DNA from: CAZXNF01 sp050741255
GTDB lineage: Bacteria; Pseudomonadota; Gammaproteobacteria; Burkholderiales; SG8-41
Length of the DNA: 31,908 bases
Direction: 5' to 3'
Assembly (NCBI GenBank): GCA_050741255.1
Contig: JBOIEQ010000038.1
Span: 1-31,908, forward strand
The number at the start of each line of letters is the position of its first letter. Position 1 is the stretch's first letter. The notes under the pieces are model-generated. The model was not told the origin of the DNA and searched no databases. It worked only from the letters and a program-made list of their open reading frames with translations. Shown piece by piece: positions 16,294-24,167 of the stretch. The position numbers and the translations under genes are program-made.

Positions 16294-16310
16294 TTCCACA
16301 TGGCGTGGAA
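16294..16310. promoter_or_regulatory. Second inverted repeat, likely tandem operator
   Basis: The arms are TTCCAC and GTGGAA with spacer ATGGC. The half-sites nearly match those of the palindrome 20 bp to the left (TTCCAT/ATGGAA), pointing to the same regulator binding twice, with centres about two helical turns apart. Confidence 0.65.
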
Positions 16311-16486
16311 AACCCGCAGACGTTAATCCGGGCGTCCGTTCCTGTCAACGCAGTCCGACAATGCCACGACGGTACCCGCCCGTGAATCGTCCGCCCCATC
16401 ATTTCCGGGCGGTAACTGCAACGTATTGGGTCCAGGACGCACGCCCCTTTTCAAGAACAATGGGCGGCATCCTACTGGAGGCAGAG

Positions 16487-17452
16487 ATGATATTCGGCGG
16501 TAGATACCTTTGCATCATCGCGGCGCTGGCCGTCGCGCCGCTGGCCCACGGCCAGAACTATCCGACGCGCACCGTGCGCATCCTGGTCGGTTTTTCCGCC
16601 GGCGGCGGCACGGACATCGCGGCGCGAGGCGCGGCGCAGAAGATGACCGAATTGCTGGGACAGTCGGTCATCGTCGAGAACCGTCCCGGGTCGGGCGGCA
16701 TGATCGCCACCGAGGCCGTCGCCAAGTCAGCACCGGACGGCTACACCCTGCTGATGGCCGCGCCCGCGGACACGGTGCAGCCGGCCCTGCGCGCCAAGCT
16801 GCCGTACGATTTCGAGCGCGACTTCACGCCGGTCTCGCTCGTGGTGACGGCGCCCTTCGCCCTCGTCGTTCACCCCTCGGTGCCCGCGAAGAACGTCAAG
16901 GAGCTGATCGAGCTGGCCCGCGCCACGCCCGGCAAGCTCAACTACGCCTCCTCCGGCATCGGCAGCTCCGCGCACATGTCCAACGAGATGTTCAATTCGA
17001 TGGCCAAGGTCAACATCGTCCACGTGCCGTTCAAGGGGACTTCGGAGGGCATCGTCGCGGTCGCGGGCGGCAGCATCGACATGGTGTTTTCGAGCTTTCC
17101 ACCGGTGCTGCCGCTCGCCGACGCGAAGAAGGTCAAGGTGCTCGCGGTCAGCACGCTGAAGCGCAGCGCACTGCGGCCCGAGATTCCGACCATCAGCGAA
17201 TCCGGGTTGCCGGGCTACGAGCGTTACGGCTGGTACGGCGTGATCGCGCCGTCGGCGGTGCCGAAGGACATCATCGCGAAGCTCAATGCCTCCATCGTCA
17301 AGGCGGTCGCCACGCCGGATTTGCGCGAGGCGCTGTCGAGCCAGGGCCTTGAGCCCTTTTCCAACACGCCGGAGCAGTTCGCGGCTTTCCTGAGCCGGGA
17401 ACTGGCGCAGAACGGCGCTATCATCCGGTCCACAAGCGCGAAGATCAATTGA
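16487..17452 (+). CDS. Bug/TctC-family substrate-binding protein
   Basis: The product is 321 residues. The ATG at 16487 has GGAGG 7-11 nt upstream; the frame is open earlier but without family similarity. The signal peptide is LCIIAALAVAPLAHGQ. The Bug signatures are YPTRTVRILVGFSAGGGTDI, VIVENRPGSGGMIA and DGYTLLMAAP, then VHVPFKGTSEGIVAVAGG and ISESGLPGYERYGWYG. It is the first gene of the plus-strand run behind the divergent operator region and is followed after 46 nt by an amidohydrolase gene. Periplasmic capture of a carboxylate is likely; the ligand is unknown. Confidence 0.95.
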   Translation: MIFGGRYLCIIAALAVAPLAHGQNYPTRTVRILVGFSAGGGTDIAARGAAQKMTELLGQSVIVENRPGSGGMIATEAVAKSAPDGYTLLMAAPADTVQPALRAKLPYDFERDFTPVSLVVTAPFALVVHPSVPAKNVKELIELARATPGKLNYASSGIGSSAHMSNEMFNSMAKVNIVHVPFKGTSEGIVAVAGGSIDMVFSSFPPVLPLADAKKVKVLAVSTLKRSALRPEIPTISESGLPGYERYGWYGVIAPSAVPKDIIAKLNASIVKAVATPDLREALSSQGLEPFSNTPEQFAAFLSRELAQNGAIIRSTSAKIN

Positions 17453-17498
17453 CCCCGGCCGCCGCGGCCGCGCACCCCAAAGACATTGCGGAGCACCC

Positions 17499-18659
17499 AT
17501 GATCGTTGATGCCGACACCCACTTCTTTCCGCCCGATATCTACGATTACATGGGCAGTGAATGGGAGGCACTGCGCCCCCGCCTGACGTGGGACGAGCAG
17601 GGGCTGCTCACCGACGTCACCTTTCCGGGTGAACCGAAGCGGGTGCCCGGCGCGACGCCGCTGCCCCCGCCCGGCACCGGCGCACGCTACCGCGGCACCT
17701 ACTACATCGAGGAACGGCTGCACGATTACGCGAAGCTCGGCATCGAGCAGCAGTTCCTGTTCCCCCAGCTCACTTCGACCGTTTTCTCATATCTGGTCGA
17801 GCCCCGACTGGCGAACGCCATGGCGCATTCCTGGAACATCGCGATCCAGAAACTGCTGACGCAGTATCCGGACGCGCTGATCGGCGGCGCGCTGGTCGCG
17901 CTGCAGGATGTGCCGGGCGCGATCCGCGAGATGGAATGGGCGCAGGCCAATGGCTTCCGCGCCGTGATCCTGGACAAGGTGTTCCCGGTTCACGAGCATT
18001 GCTATTCCGAACCCTTCGGCACGCACCCGGAACTGCGGCCGTTCTGGAAGCGCGCCGAGGAACTCGGCATGCCGCTGTTCCTGCACAACATCCAGCATGG
18101 CCACCGGCTGACCAACCTGATGAACTTCCAGTACCACGGGCTCGACGCGCTGGCGCCGCAGGAGGGCCAGATGAGCCTCGTGTCGCTCATCACGAGCGGG
18201 CTGCTGGACGAGTTCCCCAGGCTCAATTTCGTGTTCACCGAGGCGGGCGTGAGCTTCATCAAGCCGCTCGTCAGGCACCTGGATTCGGTGCACAACAATG
18301 ACGTGGTGGACTACGAGTCGGAAGACGCCGCGCCGCGCTTCAATTACCGCAAGCTCGAAGGCGGCAAGCGCATCGTCTCCGAGCAGGATTACAAGCCCAA
18401 GAACAAGCAGGCGCCCAGCCATTACTTCAGGACCAACCTGCACTTCACGATCGAGACCGAGGAGCCGGAACTGGCGGAAGCCGTCGAACTGTTCGGCGCG
18501 AGCCAGTTCCTGTTCGCCACGGACTACCCGCACGACGATCCCGGCGGCCGCATGAAGTACAAGGATGTCCAGTTGTTCACCGCCAACAAGGACATCGACG
18601 ACGCCGGCAAGGAACTGATCTGGTACCGGAACGCCTACCGGCTGCTTGGCACGGGCTGA
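17499..18659 (+). CDS. Amidohydrolase-2 family metal-dependent hydrolase/decarboxylase (copy 2 of 2)
   Basis: The product is 386 residues. GGAG precedes the ATG at 17499. The pattern equals the copy at 5303: IVDADTHFFPPDIYDY at the start, His196 in FLHNIQHGHR, FTEAG near 248 and Asp342 in FATDYPHDDPGG. Over the first 200 residues the two share long blocks such as ALVALQDVP and AEELG. It lies between two Bug genes, so each arm of the divergent locus has an amidohydrolase paired with Bug proteins. Decarboxylation or hydrolysis of the imported acid is inferred from the family; a preference differing from copy 1 would explain keeping both. Confidence 0.92.
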   Translation: MIVDADTHFFPPDIYDYMGSEWEALRPRLTWDEQGLLTDVTFPGEPKRVPGATPLPPPGTGARYRGTYYIEERLHDYAKLGIEQQFLFPQLTSTVFSYLVEPRLANAMAHSWNIAIQKLLTQYPDALIGGALVALQDVPGAIREMEWAQANGFRAVILDKVFPVHEHCYSEPFGTHPELRPFWKRAEELGMPLFLHNIQHGHRLTNLMNFQYHGLDALAPQEGQMSLVSLITSGLLDEFPRLNFVFTEAGVSFIKPLVRHLDSVHNNDVVDYESEDAAPRFNYRKLEGGKRIVSEQDYKPKNKQAPSHYFRTNLHFTIETEEPELAEAVELFGASQFLFATDYPHDDPGGRMKYKDVQLFTANKDIDDAGKELIWYRNAYRLLGTG

Positions 18660-18709
18660 GCCGCCGGTCGCTACTCGCCGGCCCACCGGCGTCCACACGG
18701 AGGAATGCG

Positions 18710-19678
18710 ATGCGATACGGTTCGCGCTGGCCGCTGGTGTGTCTGCTGGCCCCGCTCCCGGCGCTGGCGGCGACGCCCGCCGACTATCCCTCGCGGCCGA
18801 TCCGGGTGATCGTGCCGTTCACGGCCGGCAGCGGTCCGGACGTCGTCGCCCGCCTCGTGGGGCAGAAACTGTCCGAGATCTGGAAGCAGCCGGTCGTCGT
18901 CGACAATCGCGCGGGCGCCGCCGGCACGATCGCCGCGGACCTGGTCGCCAAGGCGGTTCCGGATGGCTACACCCTGCTGATGGCTTCGCCCTCGCAGGTC
19001 ATTACCGTCAGCCTGTTGCCGAAGCTGCCCTACGACTTCGTGCGCGATCTCGCGCCGGTGTCGCTGGTCGCCAGCAGCGACTACTCCCTCGCCGCAAATC
19101 CCCAGTTGCCGGCGCGATCGCTGCGTGAACTGGTCGCGCTCGCGAAAGCGCGGCCCGGGCAGCTGACCTACGGATCGTCCGGCACCGGCACCGTGACCCA
19201 CCTGGCGGGCGAGCAACTGAACCGCCAGGCCGGCATCACCCTCCTGCATGTGCCATACAAAGGCGCCGCCCAAGTCATCACGGACGTGATGGCGGGCCAG
19301 ATCTCCATGCTGTTCAACAGCGTTGCCACGCTGGCGCCCTCGGTGCGGGCCGGCAAGCTGCGCGGCATCGGCGTCACCGCGAAGGCGCGCTCGCCGCTAC
19401 TGCCGGAAGTGCCGACCTTCGCCGAGGAGGGCATGCCGGGATTCGAAACGCGGGCATGGTTCGGTCTGCTCACGACGGCCGGCACCCCGCGCGGCGTCAC
19501 CGCGAAGCTGCAAGCCGAGATCGTCCGCATGCTGGAGGCGCCCGACACGCGCGAGCGCATCGTCGCGATGGGCATGGACCCCATCGGCAACACGCCTGCG
19601 GAATTCGGGGCGGTGATCGGTCAGGAAATCGCCAGGTACGCCCGCCTGATCAAGGACGGAAACATCCGCGCCGACTGA
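18710..19678 (+). CDS. Bug/TctC-family substrate-binding protein
   Basis: The product is 322 residues with the ATG at 18710 after GGAGG. It has a signal peptide (VCLLAPLPALAATP), then YPSRPIRVIVPFTAGSGPDV, VVVDNRAGAAGTIA and DGYTLLMAS. The later LHVPYKGAAQVITDVMAGQ and FAEEGMPGFETRAWFG blocks are family-typical. It follows the amidohydrolase by 50 nt and converges on the aldolase-like gene, its stop lying 23 nt from that gene's stop. No terminator hairpin was recognised in the gap. The ligand is unknown. Confidence 0.94.
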   Translation: MRYGSRWPLVCLLAPLPALAATPADYPSRPIRVIVPFTAGSGPDVVARLVGQKLSEIWKQPVVVDNRAGAAGTIAADLVAKAVPDGYTLLMASPSQVITVSLLPKLPYDFVRDLAPVSLVASSDYSLAANPQLPARSLRELVALAKARPGQLTYGSSGTGTVTHLAGEQLNRQAGITLLHVPYKGAAQVITDVMAGQISMLFNSVATLAPSVRAGKLRGIGVTAKARSPLLPEVPTFAEEGMPGFETRAWFGLLTTAGTPRGVTAKLQAEIVRMLEAPDTRERIVAMGMDPIGNTPAEFGAVIGQEIARYARLIKDGNIRAD

Positions 19679-19701
19679 TGAAGCGGCCGCCGGACAGCCC
19701 C

Positions 19702-20505
19702 TCAGCGAAAACCGTTGAAGGTCGGATCCTCGCGCTCGAGCTTGCGCACGACGGCCGCCCACTCCCGTTGCCCGGCGGGCGAGATGCCGCCCTTGGTCAT
19801 GTAGCTGCGCCCGTGCTGCATCGCCTTCTCGATCGCCCCCTGCGGGATCTGTTTGAGGACGCTGCCGCCCGATTGCGCCGTGATCTGCATGCGGCACGCG
19901 CGTTCGAGGCGGTACGACCACGCAAAGGCCTCGCTGATGGTCTCGCCCATCGACAGGGTGCCGTGGTTGCGCAGGACCATGAGACGCTTGTCGCCGAGAT
20001 CCGCGACGATCCTGGCACGCTCCTCGTTGTCGGAAAACCCCTCGTAGTCGTGATAGCTCAGTTCATGCCAGACGGCGAGCGCGAACTGCGAGGCGGGCAA
20101 CAGCCCGTTCTCCTGCATGGAGACACCGACGCCGTCGCGCGTGTGCAGGTGAATGATGTAGCGCGCGTCCGGACGGGCCGTGTGAATCGCGCTGTGGATG
20201 GCGAAGCCGCCCTTGCTGATGGGGTGTTCGCTCGGCGACAGGAAATTGCCGTCGCGATCCACGCGAACGAGGCACTCCGGCGTGGTTTCCTCGAACAGCA
20301 CGCCGTAGGGATTGATCAGGAATTCGTTGTCGGCGCCCGGCATCACCGCCGAGATATGCGTCGCGATCAGGTCCGTCCAGCCGAACAGCGCCACCACGCG
20401 GCACGCCGTGGCGACATCGACGCGGGCCTGCCATTCGTCCTCCGAAACACCCTGGGGGCGTCCGCTTGTTCCCGCGGGCTGCAGCTTCGTCACGCTGGAT
20501 TTCAT
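19702..20505 (-). CDS. Class II aldolase/adducin-family protein
   Basis: The product is 267 residues; the ATG at 20505 has GAGGAG upstream, and a GTG 6 nt earlier is in frame but too close to that site. The zinc-ligand pattern of class II aldolases is present: His119 and His121 in IIHLHTRDG and His181 in LRNHGTLSMG. FEETTPE near 71-77 could supply the acid/base residue. Members cleave sugar phosphates or hydroxy-acids, or act as decarboxylases or epimerases; the substrate is not readable here. It is transcribed away from an MmgE/PrpD gene, with a 119-bp shared upstream region, so co-regulation is plausible. Confidence 0.92.
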   Translation of the reverse strand: MKSSVTKLQPAGTSGRPQGVSEDEWQARVDVATACRVVALFGWTDLIATHISAVMPGADNEFLINPYGVLFEETTPECLVRVDRDGNFLSPSEHPISKGGFAIHSAIHTARPDARYIIHLHTRDGVGVSMQENGLLPASQFALAVWHELSYHDYEGFSDNEERARIVADLGDKRLMVLRNHGTLSMGETISEAFAWSYRLERACRMQITAQSGGSVLKQIPQGAIEKAMQHGRSYMTKGGISPAGQREWAAVVRKLEREDPTFNGFR

Positions 20506-20624
20506 GCACACTCCTCAAACATTTCAGACACGCGTGCGGTTCGTCGATACGGCGGCACACAATACCGCCTGATCCACAACGCTGGCAAGACTTCGCCTCC
20601 ATCCCTCATCCCAAGGAATCTCCA
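20506..20624. promoter_or_regulatory. Divergent upstream region with a GC inverted repeat
   Basis: These 119 bp separate the aldolase-like gene from an MmgE/PrpD gene. They hold GGCGG (20551-20555) and CCGCC (20565-20569) as an inverted repeat with a 9-nt spacer. A weak TATTGT lies on the minus strand beside it. I could not fix promoters. Confidence 0.35.
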
Positions 20625-22010
20625 GTGAGCGCCACCGAACCCCGTGCAACGCCGCGCCACGGCGAGGCCACCATTTCCGGACGTCTCGCCGCGCACGTCG
20701 CGGACACCCGCTGGGAAGACCTGCCCGCCGACGCGATCGCCGCCTCGAAGCGGCTGGGCCTCGACACGCTGGCCGTGGCGTGGGCGGGCGCGACGGCGCC
20801 CGGCGTGCCCCCCGTCCGCGACCTGCTGGTCGACGAAGGCGGCAAGGGTGAGAGCCTCCTGTGGGCCGACGGCCGCAGGCTGCCCGCGCGCGCCGCCGCC
20901 TTCATCAACAGTGCCGCCGCCGCCGCGCTGGATTACGACGGCATGCGCGCGACGGAACGCGGCAGCGTCCATGCGGACAGCGTGGTGCTGCCCGCCGCGC
21001 TGGCGATCGCCGAACGCGAACACGCCAGCGGCCGCGATTTCCTGACCGCGCTCGTGATCGGCAACGACCTCGTGACGCGGCTGGGCGCGGCGTCGCTGCT
21101 GCCGCACAAAGGCTGGTATCTCACGTCCATCTACGGCGTCTTCGGCGCGACGGCGGCAGCGGCAAAACTGCTGAAGCTCGATGCCGCAAAGACCACGCAC
21201 GCCTTCGGCATCGCACTCAGCCAGGCATCGTGCACCCAGCTCCCCAACATCGAACGCAACCTCACCAAGCGCTTTTCGTCCTCGTTTGCCGCGGCAGCGG
21301 GCGTTTCGTCGGCGCTGCTGGCCGCGGCGGGCGTAACTGCACCGCGCGAAGCCTTCGAGGGCCAATTCGGCTTCTACCGCCTGTACCAGGATGGCGACGC
21401 CGACGCGCTGCTCGCGAACCTGGGCCGCGACTATCCCCACGTCGGCACGGCCATCAAGAAATATCCGAGCTGCGCCTGCAACCACACGGCGATCGAGGCG
21501 ACGCTGGACCTGGTGCGCGAACACGGCCTGACCGCGGCGGATGCGACGGAGATTGAAGTCACCATCTCGCCCTACGTTGACCGCCTGGTCGGCGCGTCCT
21601 TCGATCCCGGCGCCGACCCGCAGGTCGCGGCCCAGTTCAGCGTCCAGTATTCGGTCGCCTGCCCCCTGCTCCGCGGGCGTTTCGGCGTGGCCGACATCCA
21701 GCCGGACGCGGTGACCGCGCCGGACATCGTCGCGCTGGCGCGGCGGATCGCGGTCCGGATCGACCCGGGCTGGAACAACAGCCGTGCGGCCACCGTCCGC
21801 ATCGTCAGCCGAACCCGCGGCACGCTCGAGAAGCACGTCGCCCACATTCCCGGCACGCCGGAAGCCCCGCTGGGCGACGCCGAACTGCAGGCGAAGATCC
21901 GCGACTGCTTCGACTTCGGGGCGCGGGCCGGGGAAGATCCCCGGCAGATCGCGCGCGCGTGGTACGCGATCGAGGACTGCCCGGATATCGCCGCGCTCTG
22001 GCGCGGCTGA
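20625..22010 (+). CDS. MmgE/PrpD family protein (copy 4 of 4)
   Basis: The product is 461 residues from a GTG at 20625 preceded by AAGGAA; upstream codons in the frame show no family similarity. Signatures are ALDYDGMRATERGSVHADS near 105, HKGWYLTSIYGVFGATAA near 165, KRFSSSFAAAAGVSSALLA near 220 and IKKYPSCACNHTAIE near 280. It is a close paralogue of the protein encoded at 11653, of identical length. It starts a unit divergent from the aldolase-like gene and ends 2 nt before the convergent IclR stop. A carboxylate dehydratase, decarboxylase or isomerase role is inferred from the family. Confidence 0.92.
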   Translation: MSATEPRATPRHGEATISGRLAAHVADTRWEDLPADAIAASKRLGLDTLAVAWAGATAPGVPPVRDLLVDEGGKGESLLWADGRRLPARAAAFINSAAAAALDYDGMRATERGSVHADSVVLPAALAIAEREHASGRDFLTALVIGNDLVTRLGAASLLPHKGWYLTSIYGVFGATAAAAKLLKLDAAKTTHAFGIALSQASCTQLPNIERNLTKRFSSSFAAAAGVSSALLAAAGVTAPREAFEGQFGFYRLYQDGDADALLANLGRDYPHVGTAIKKYPSCACNHTAIEATLDLVREHGLTAADATEIEVTISPYVDRLVGASFDPGADPQVAAQFSVQYSVACPLLRGRFGVADIQPDAVTAPDIVALARRIAVRIDPGWNNSRAATVRIVSRTRGTLEKHVAHIPGTPEAPLGDAELQAKIRDCFDFGARAGEDPRQIARAWYAIEDCPDIAALWRG

Positions 22011-22012
22011 CG

Positions 22013-22777
22013 TTACTGGAGCGCGTGCTCCGCGGACTCGCGGTAGCCCAGCTCGCGCGACACACGCAGCGCGACTTCCCGCACCAGGCCGGTGAAGTGC
22101 TTGAGGACCTGGCGATTGGTGCGCTCCTTCAGGGCGGTGATGCCGATGGCCGCGATGCCCAGGCGATGGCTGTTGTGCACGGGCGCTGCCACGCCGCACA
22201 CGCCCTCCATCCATTCACCGTCGTTGATCGAGTAGCCCGCCCGCCGGATGCCGTCCAGCATGCGCTGCACGTCGGCCGGCTTGACCAGTGTTTTACCGGT
22301 GTACTTGCGCAGCGGACTCGCCAGGTACTCCGCCGCCACCGCGGGGTTGTAGGCCAGCAGCAGCTTGCCGCTCGCGCTGCAATGCGGAGGGCCGGAACCG
22401 CCGATGGCCGCGTTGATGCGGATCGGATAGCGGCTTTCCAGCACGTCGAGGTACACCACTTCCCGGCTTTTGAGCGTCGCGAGGTAGACCGACTCCCCGG
22501 TTTCCACGTTGAGTTTCCGGAGGTGGGGCCGCGCCGTCTGCAGGAAATCCAGCCGGTTGAGCACGAGCGTGCCCAGCTCCCACGCCTTGAGCGTCGGCAG
22601 ATATTCGCCGTTCTCGATCTGATAGGCGTAGTCCATGCTGACCAGCGTCCGCAGGATGCGGTGCGCGTTGCTTTTCGTCAGCTTGAATTTGTCGGCCAGC
22701 GCGCTGACGCCGAGCGGCCCGCCTTCGCGGCACATGTACTCGAATGCGCGCAGCAACTTGACCGCCGTCTTGTCCAT
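22013..22777 (-). CDS. IclR-family transcriptional regulator
   Basis: The product is 254 residues from the ATG at 22777 (MDKTAVKLLRAFEYM). A GTG about 18 codons upstream is in frame but has no ribosome site; GGGCGG lies just before the ATG. The N-terminal winged helix-turn-helix is LGVSALADKFKLTKSNAHRI and following residues. The C-terminal effector domain includes HCSASGKLLLAY, the usual IclR ligand-domain signature, and GEWMEGVCGVAAPV. It is the last gene of the AtuA-Bug unit, with a possible promoter of its own. It is the only regulator in the window and so the best candidate for the operators at 16271-16310 (inference). Confidence 0.94.
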   Translation of the reverse strand: MDKTAVKLLRAFEYMCREGGPLGVSALADKFKLTKSNAHRILRTLVSMDYAYQIENGEYLPTLKAWELGTLVLNRLDFLQTARPHLRKLNVETGESVYLATLKSREVVYLDVLESRYPIRINAAIGGSGPPHCSASGKLLLAYNPAVAAEYLASPLRKYTGKTLVKPADVQRMLDGIRRAGYSINDGEWMEGVCGVAAPVHNSHRLGIAAIGITALKERTNRQVLKHFTGLVREVALRVSRELGYRESAEHALQ

Positions 22778-22833
22778 GTCCGCCCTGTCCGCCGGATCGC
22801 GCGCCGCCGGCAGAAAGCCGCTGCCCGTCACGA

Positions 22834-22861
22834 TTCTGAATTGTAGAACAAGATTCCAGAA
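22834..22861 (-). promoter_or_regulatory. Putative IclR-gene promoter within an imperfect palindrome
   Basis: The arms TTCTGAAT (22834-22841) and ATTCCAGAA (22853-22861) are inverted repeats with one extra base. The minus-strand -10-like TACAAT (22840-22845) lies across one arm; no good -35 was found. The layout suggests autoregulation of the IclR gene. Confidence 0.45.
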
Positions 22862-22887
22862 GCGGAAGACACGCGGGCGGAGATTCC

Positions 22888-23850
22888 CTATTCGGCGCGC
22901 ATTTTGGCCGCCTTCGCGACCTTCGCCCACTTGTCGATCTCGACTCGCAGGTGCTGGCCGAAGGCCTCGGGGGTGCTGCCGACCGCCTCCGCGCCTTGCG
23001 CAACGAACTGCTCGCGCGCTTCCGGCAGGCGCGCAATGCGCACGATCTCGCCGTTCAGGCGGGTCACGATAGGCTTCGGCGTGCCTCTGGGCACCACGAT
23101 GCCGAACCACGCGCCCACGTCGTAGCCCGGCACACCCGCTTCGGCGACGGTGGGCACGCTGGGCACGCCGGGCGACCGCTGCTTGCCGGTGACCGCCAGC
23201 GCGCGCAGCTTGCCGGAATTCATGAAGCCGACCGTCGAGGTCATCGTATTGAAGAGCAGTTGCACCTGCCCGCCGACGACGTCCGCCAGCGCGGGGCCGC
23301 CGCCCTTGTAGGGCACGTGCACGATGTCGGTGTTCGTCATGTACTTGAACAGCTCGCCCGCGATATGGTTCGCGGTGCCGGCGCCGCCCGAGGCATAGTT
23401 GAGCGTGCCGGGCTTCGCCTTGGCGAGTGCGATCAGTTCCTTGATGTTGGCCGCGGGCACCGACGGATGCACGACCACGATGAGCGGTACCGTCGCGACC
23501 AGCGACACGGGATCGAAGTCCTTGATCGGGTCGTAACCGAGCTTGGGGAATATGCTGACGTTGATCGAGAAGCTGATGCCCGCCATCATCAACGTGTAGC
23601 CGTCCGGCGCGGAGCGGGCGACGATCTCGGCGCCGATGTTGCTGGCGCCACCGGCGCGGTTGTCCACGATCACCTGCTGCTTGAAGCTTTCGGTCAGCCG
23701 CAACGCGATCAGCCGCGAGGTGAGATCGGTCCCGCCGCCGGGGGCGTAAGGAACGACGAGACGGATGGGGCGATCCGGGTAGGTCTGCGCCGCTGCAGGC
23801 AGCGCGGCAGCGGCGAGCAAACCGGCGATCAGAGGTGATAGACGCGACAT
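22888..23850 (-). CDS. Bug/TctC-family substrate-binding protein
   Basis: The product is 320 residues. The ATG at 23850 shares one base with the stop of the AtuA-like small gene (TGATG), so it is translationally coupled. The signal peptide ends near ALPAAAQ. The motifs are YPDRPIRLVVPYAPGGGTDL, VIVDNRAGGASNIG and DGYTLMMAG; later VHVPYKGGGPALADVVGGQ and VAEAGVPGYDVGAWFG. In this unit it accompanies AtuA-like proteins and an IclR regulator, so its ligand may be the substrate or precursor of that pathway. Confidence 0.95.
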   Translation of the reverse strand: MSRLSPLIAGLLAAAALPAAAQTYPDRPIRLVVPYAPGGGTDLTSRLIALRLTESFKQQVIVDNRAGGASNIGAEIVARSAPDGYTLMMAGISFSINVSIFPKLGYDPIKDFDPVSLVATVPLIVVVHPSVPAANIKELIALAKAKPGTLNYASGGAGTANHIAGELFKYMTNTDIVHVPYKGGGPALADVVGGQVQLLFNTMTSTVGFMNSGKLRALAVTGKQRSPGVPSVPTVAEAGVPGYDVGAWFGIVVPRGTPKPIVTRLNGEIVRIARLPEAREQFVAQGAEAVGSTPEAFGQHLRVEIDKWAKVAKAAKMRAE

Positions 23851-24167
23851 CAGCCTTCTCCGTGTAAATCGATATCGAGCATCTTGAACGACAGGCTCTT
23901 GCCGTGCATGTCCTGGGCCAGTGACACGGTGACGCCGCCACCCAGTGCGTTCTCGATCACGAAATTGAGCGCCCGCAGCTTCGGCAACTCGTAACGCGTG
24001 ACCGGGCCTTTCGCGATTTCCGAATAAGCGTGCATCACGCGCTCCGGCGTCAGCTGTTCGCGCAGGATGTTCCAGGCGCGCTCGTCGTAGGCCGTCACCG
24101 AGACGTTCGACGTGTTGCCCTTGTCGCCCGCGCGCGCATGACCCAGCGCGTACACTTTCACGCTCAT
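23850..24167 (-). CDS. AtuA-like small protein (C-terminal-domain homologue)
   Basis: The product is 105 residues. It matches the small domain found at the C-terminus of some acyclic-terpene-utilisation AtuA proteins or, as here, encoded separately: LGHARAGDKGNTSNVS near the start, then LPKLRALNFVIENALGGG and the tail SLAQDMHGKSLSFKMLDIDL. GGAGGGCGGG precedes the ATG at 24167, which overlaps the stop of the large gene as ATGA. Coupled expression and a complex with the large protein are likely. The function of AtuA-type proteins is not well defined; a role in branched-chain or isoprenoid acyl catabolism is known for the Pseudomonas atu system. Confidence 0.88.
   Translation of the reverse strand: MSVKVYALGHARAGDKGNTSNVSVTAYDERAWNILREQLTPERVMHAYSEIAKGPVTRYELPKLRALNFVIENALGGGVTVSLAQDMHGKSLSFKMLDIDLHGEG

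Larger units (their letters stand above)
16192..16486. promoter_or_regulatory. Divergent control region between the two large gene runs
   Basis: No gene is seen in these 295 bp. They separate the minus-strand 15-gene run from the plus-strand Bug-amidohydrolase-Bug run. They hold two adjacent palindromes (16271-16310). A perfect TATAAT lies on the minus strand at 16278-16283, inside the first palindrome, without a clear -35. A transcript from it would have a leader of about 80 nt before the rhodanese TTG. I could not place a convincing plus-strand promoter. Confidence 0.7.

Noticed and set aside
22778..23941. Upstream extension of the IclR frame, which stays open through the Bug gene
   Set aside because: The extension overlaps a clear Bug protein in another frame and adds low-complexity Arg-rich sequence; IclR proteins are about 250 residues, matching the ATG at 22777.
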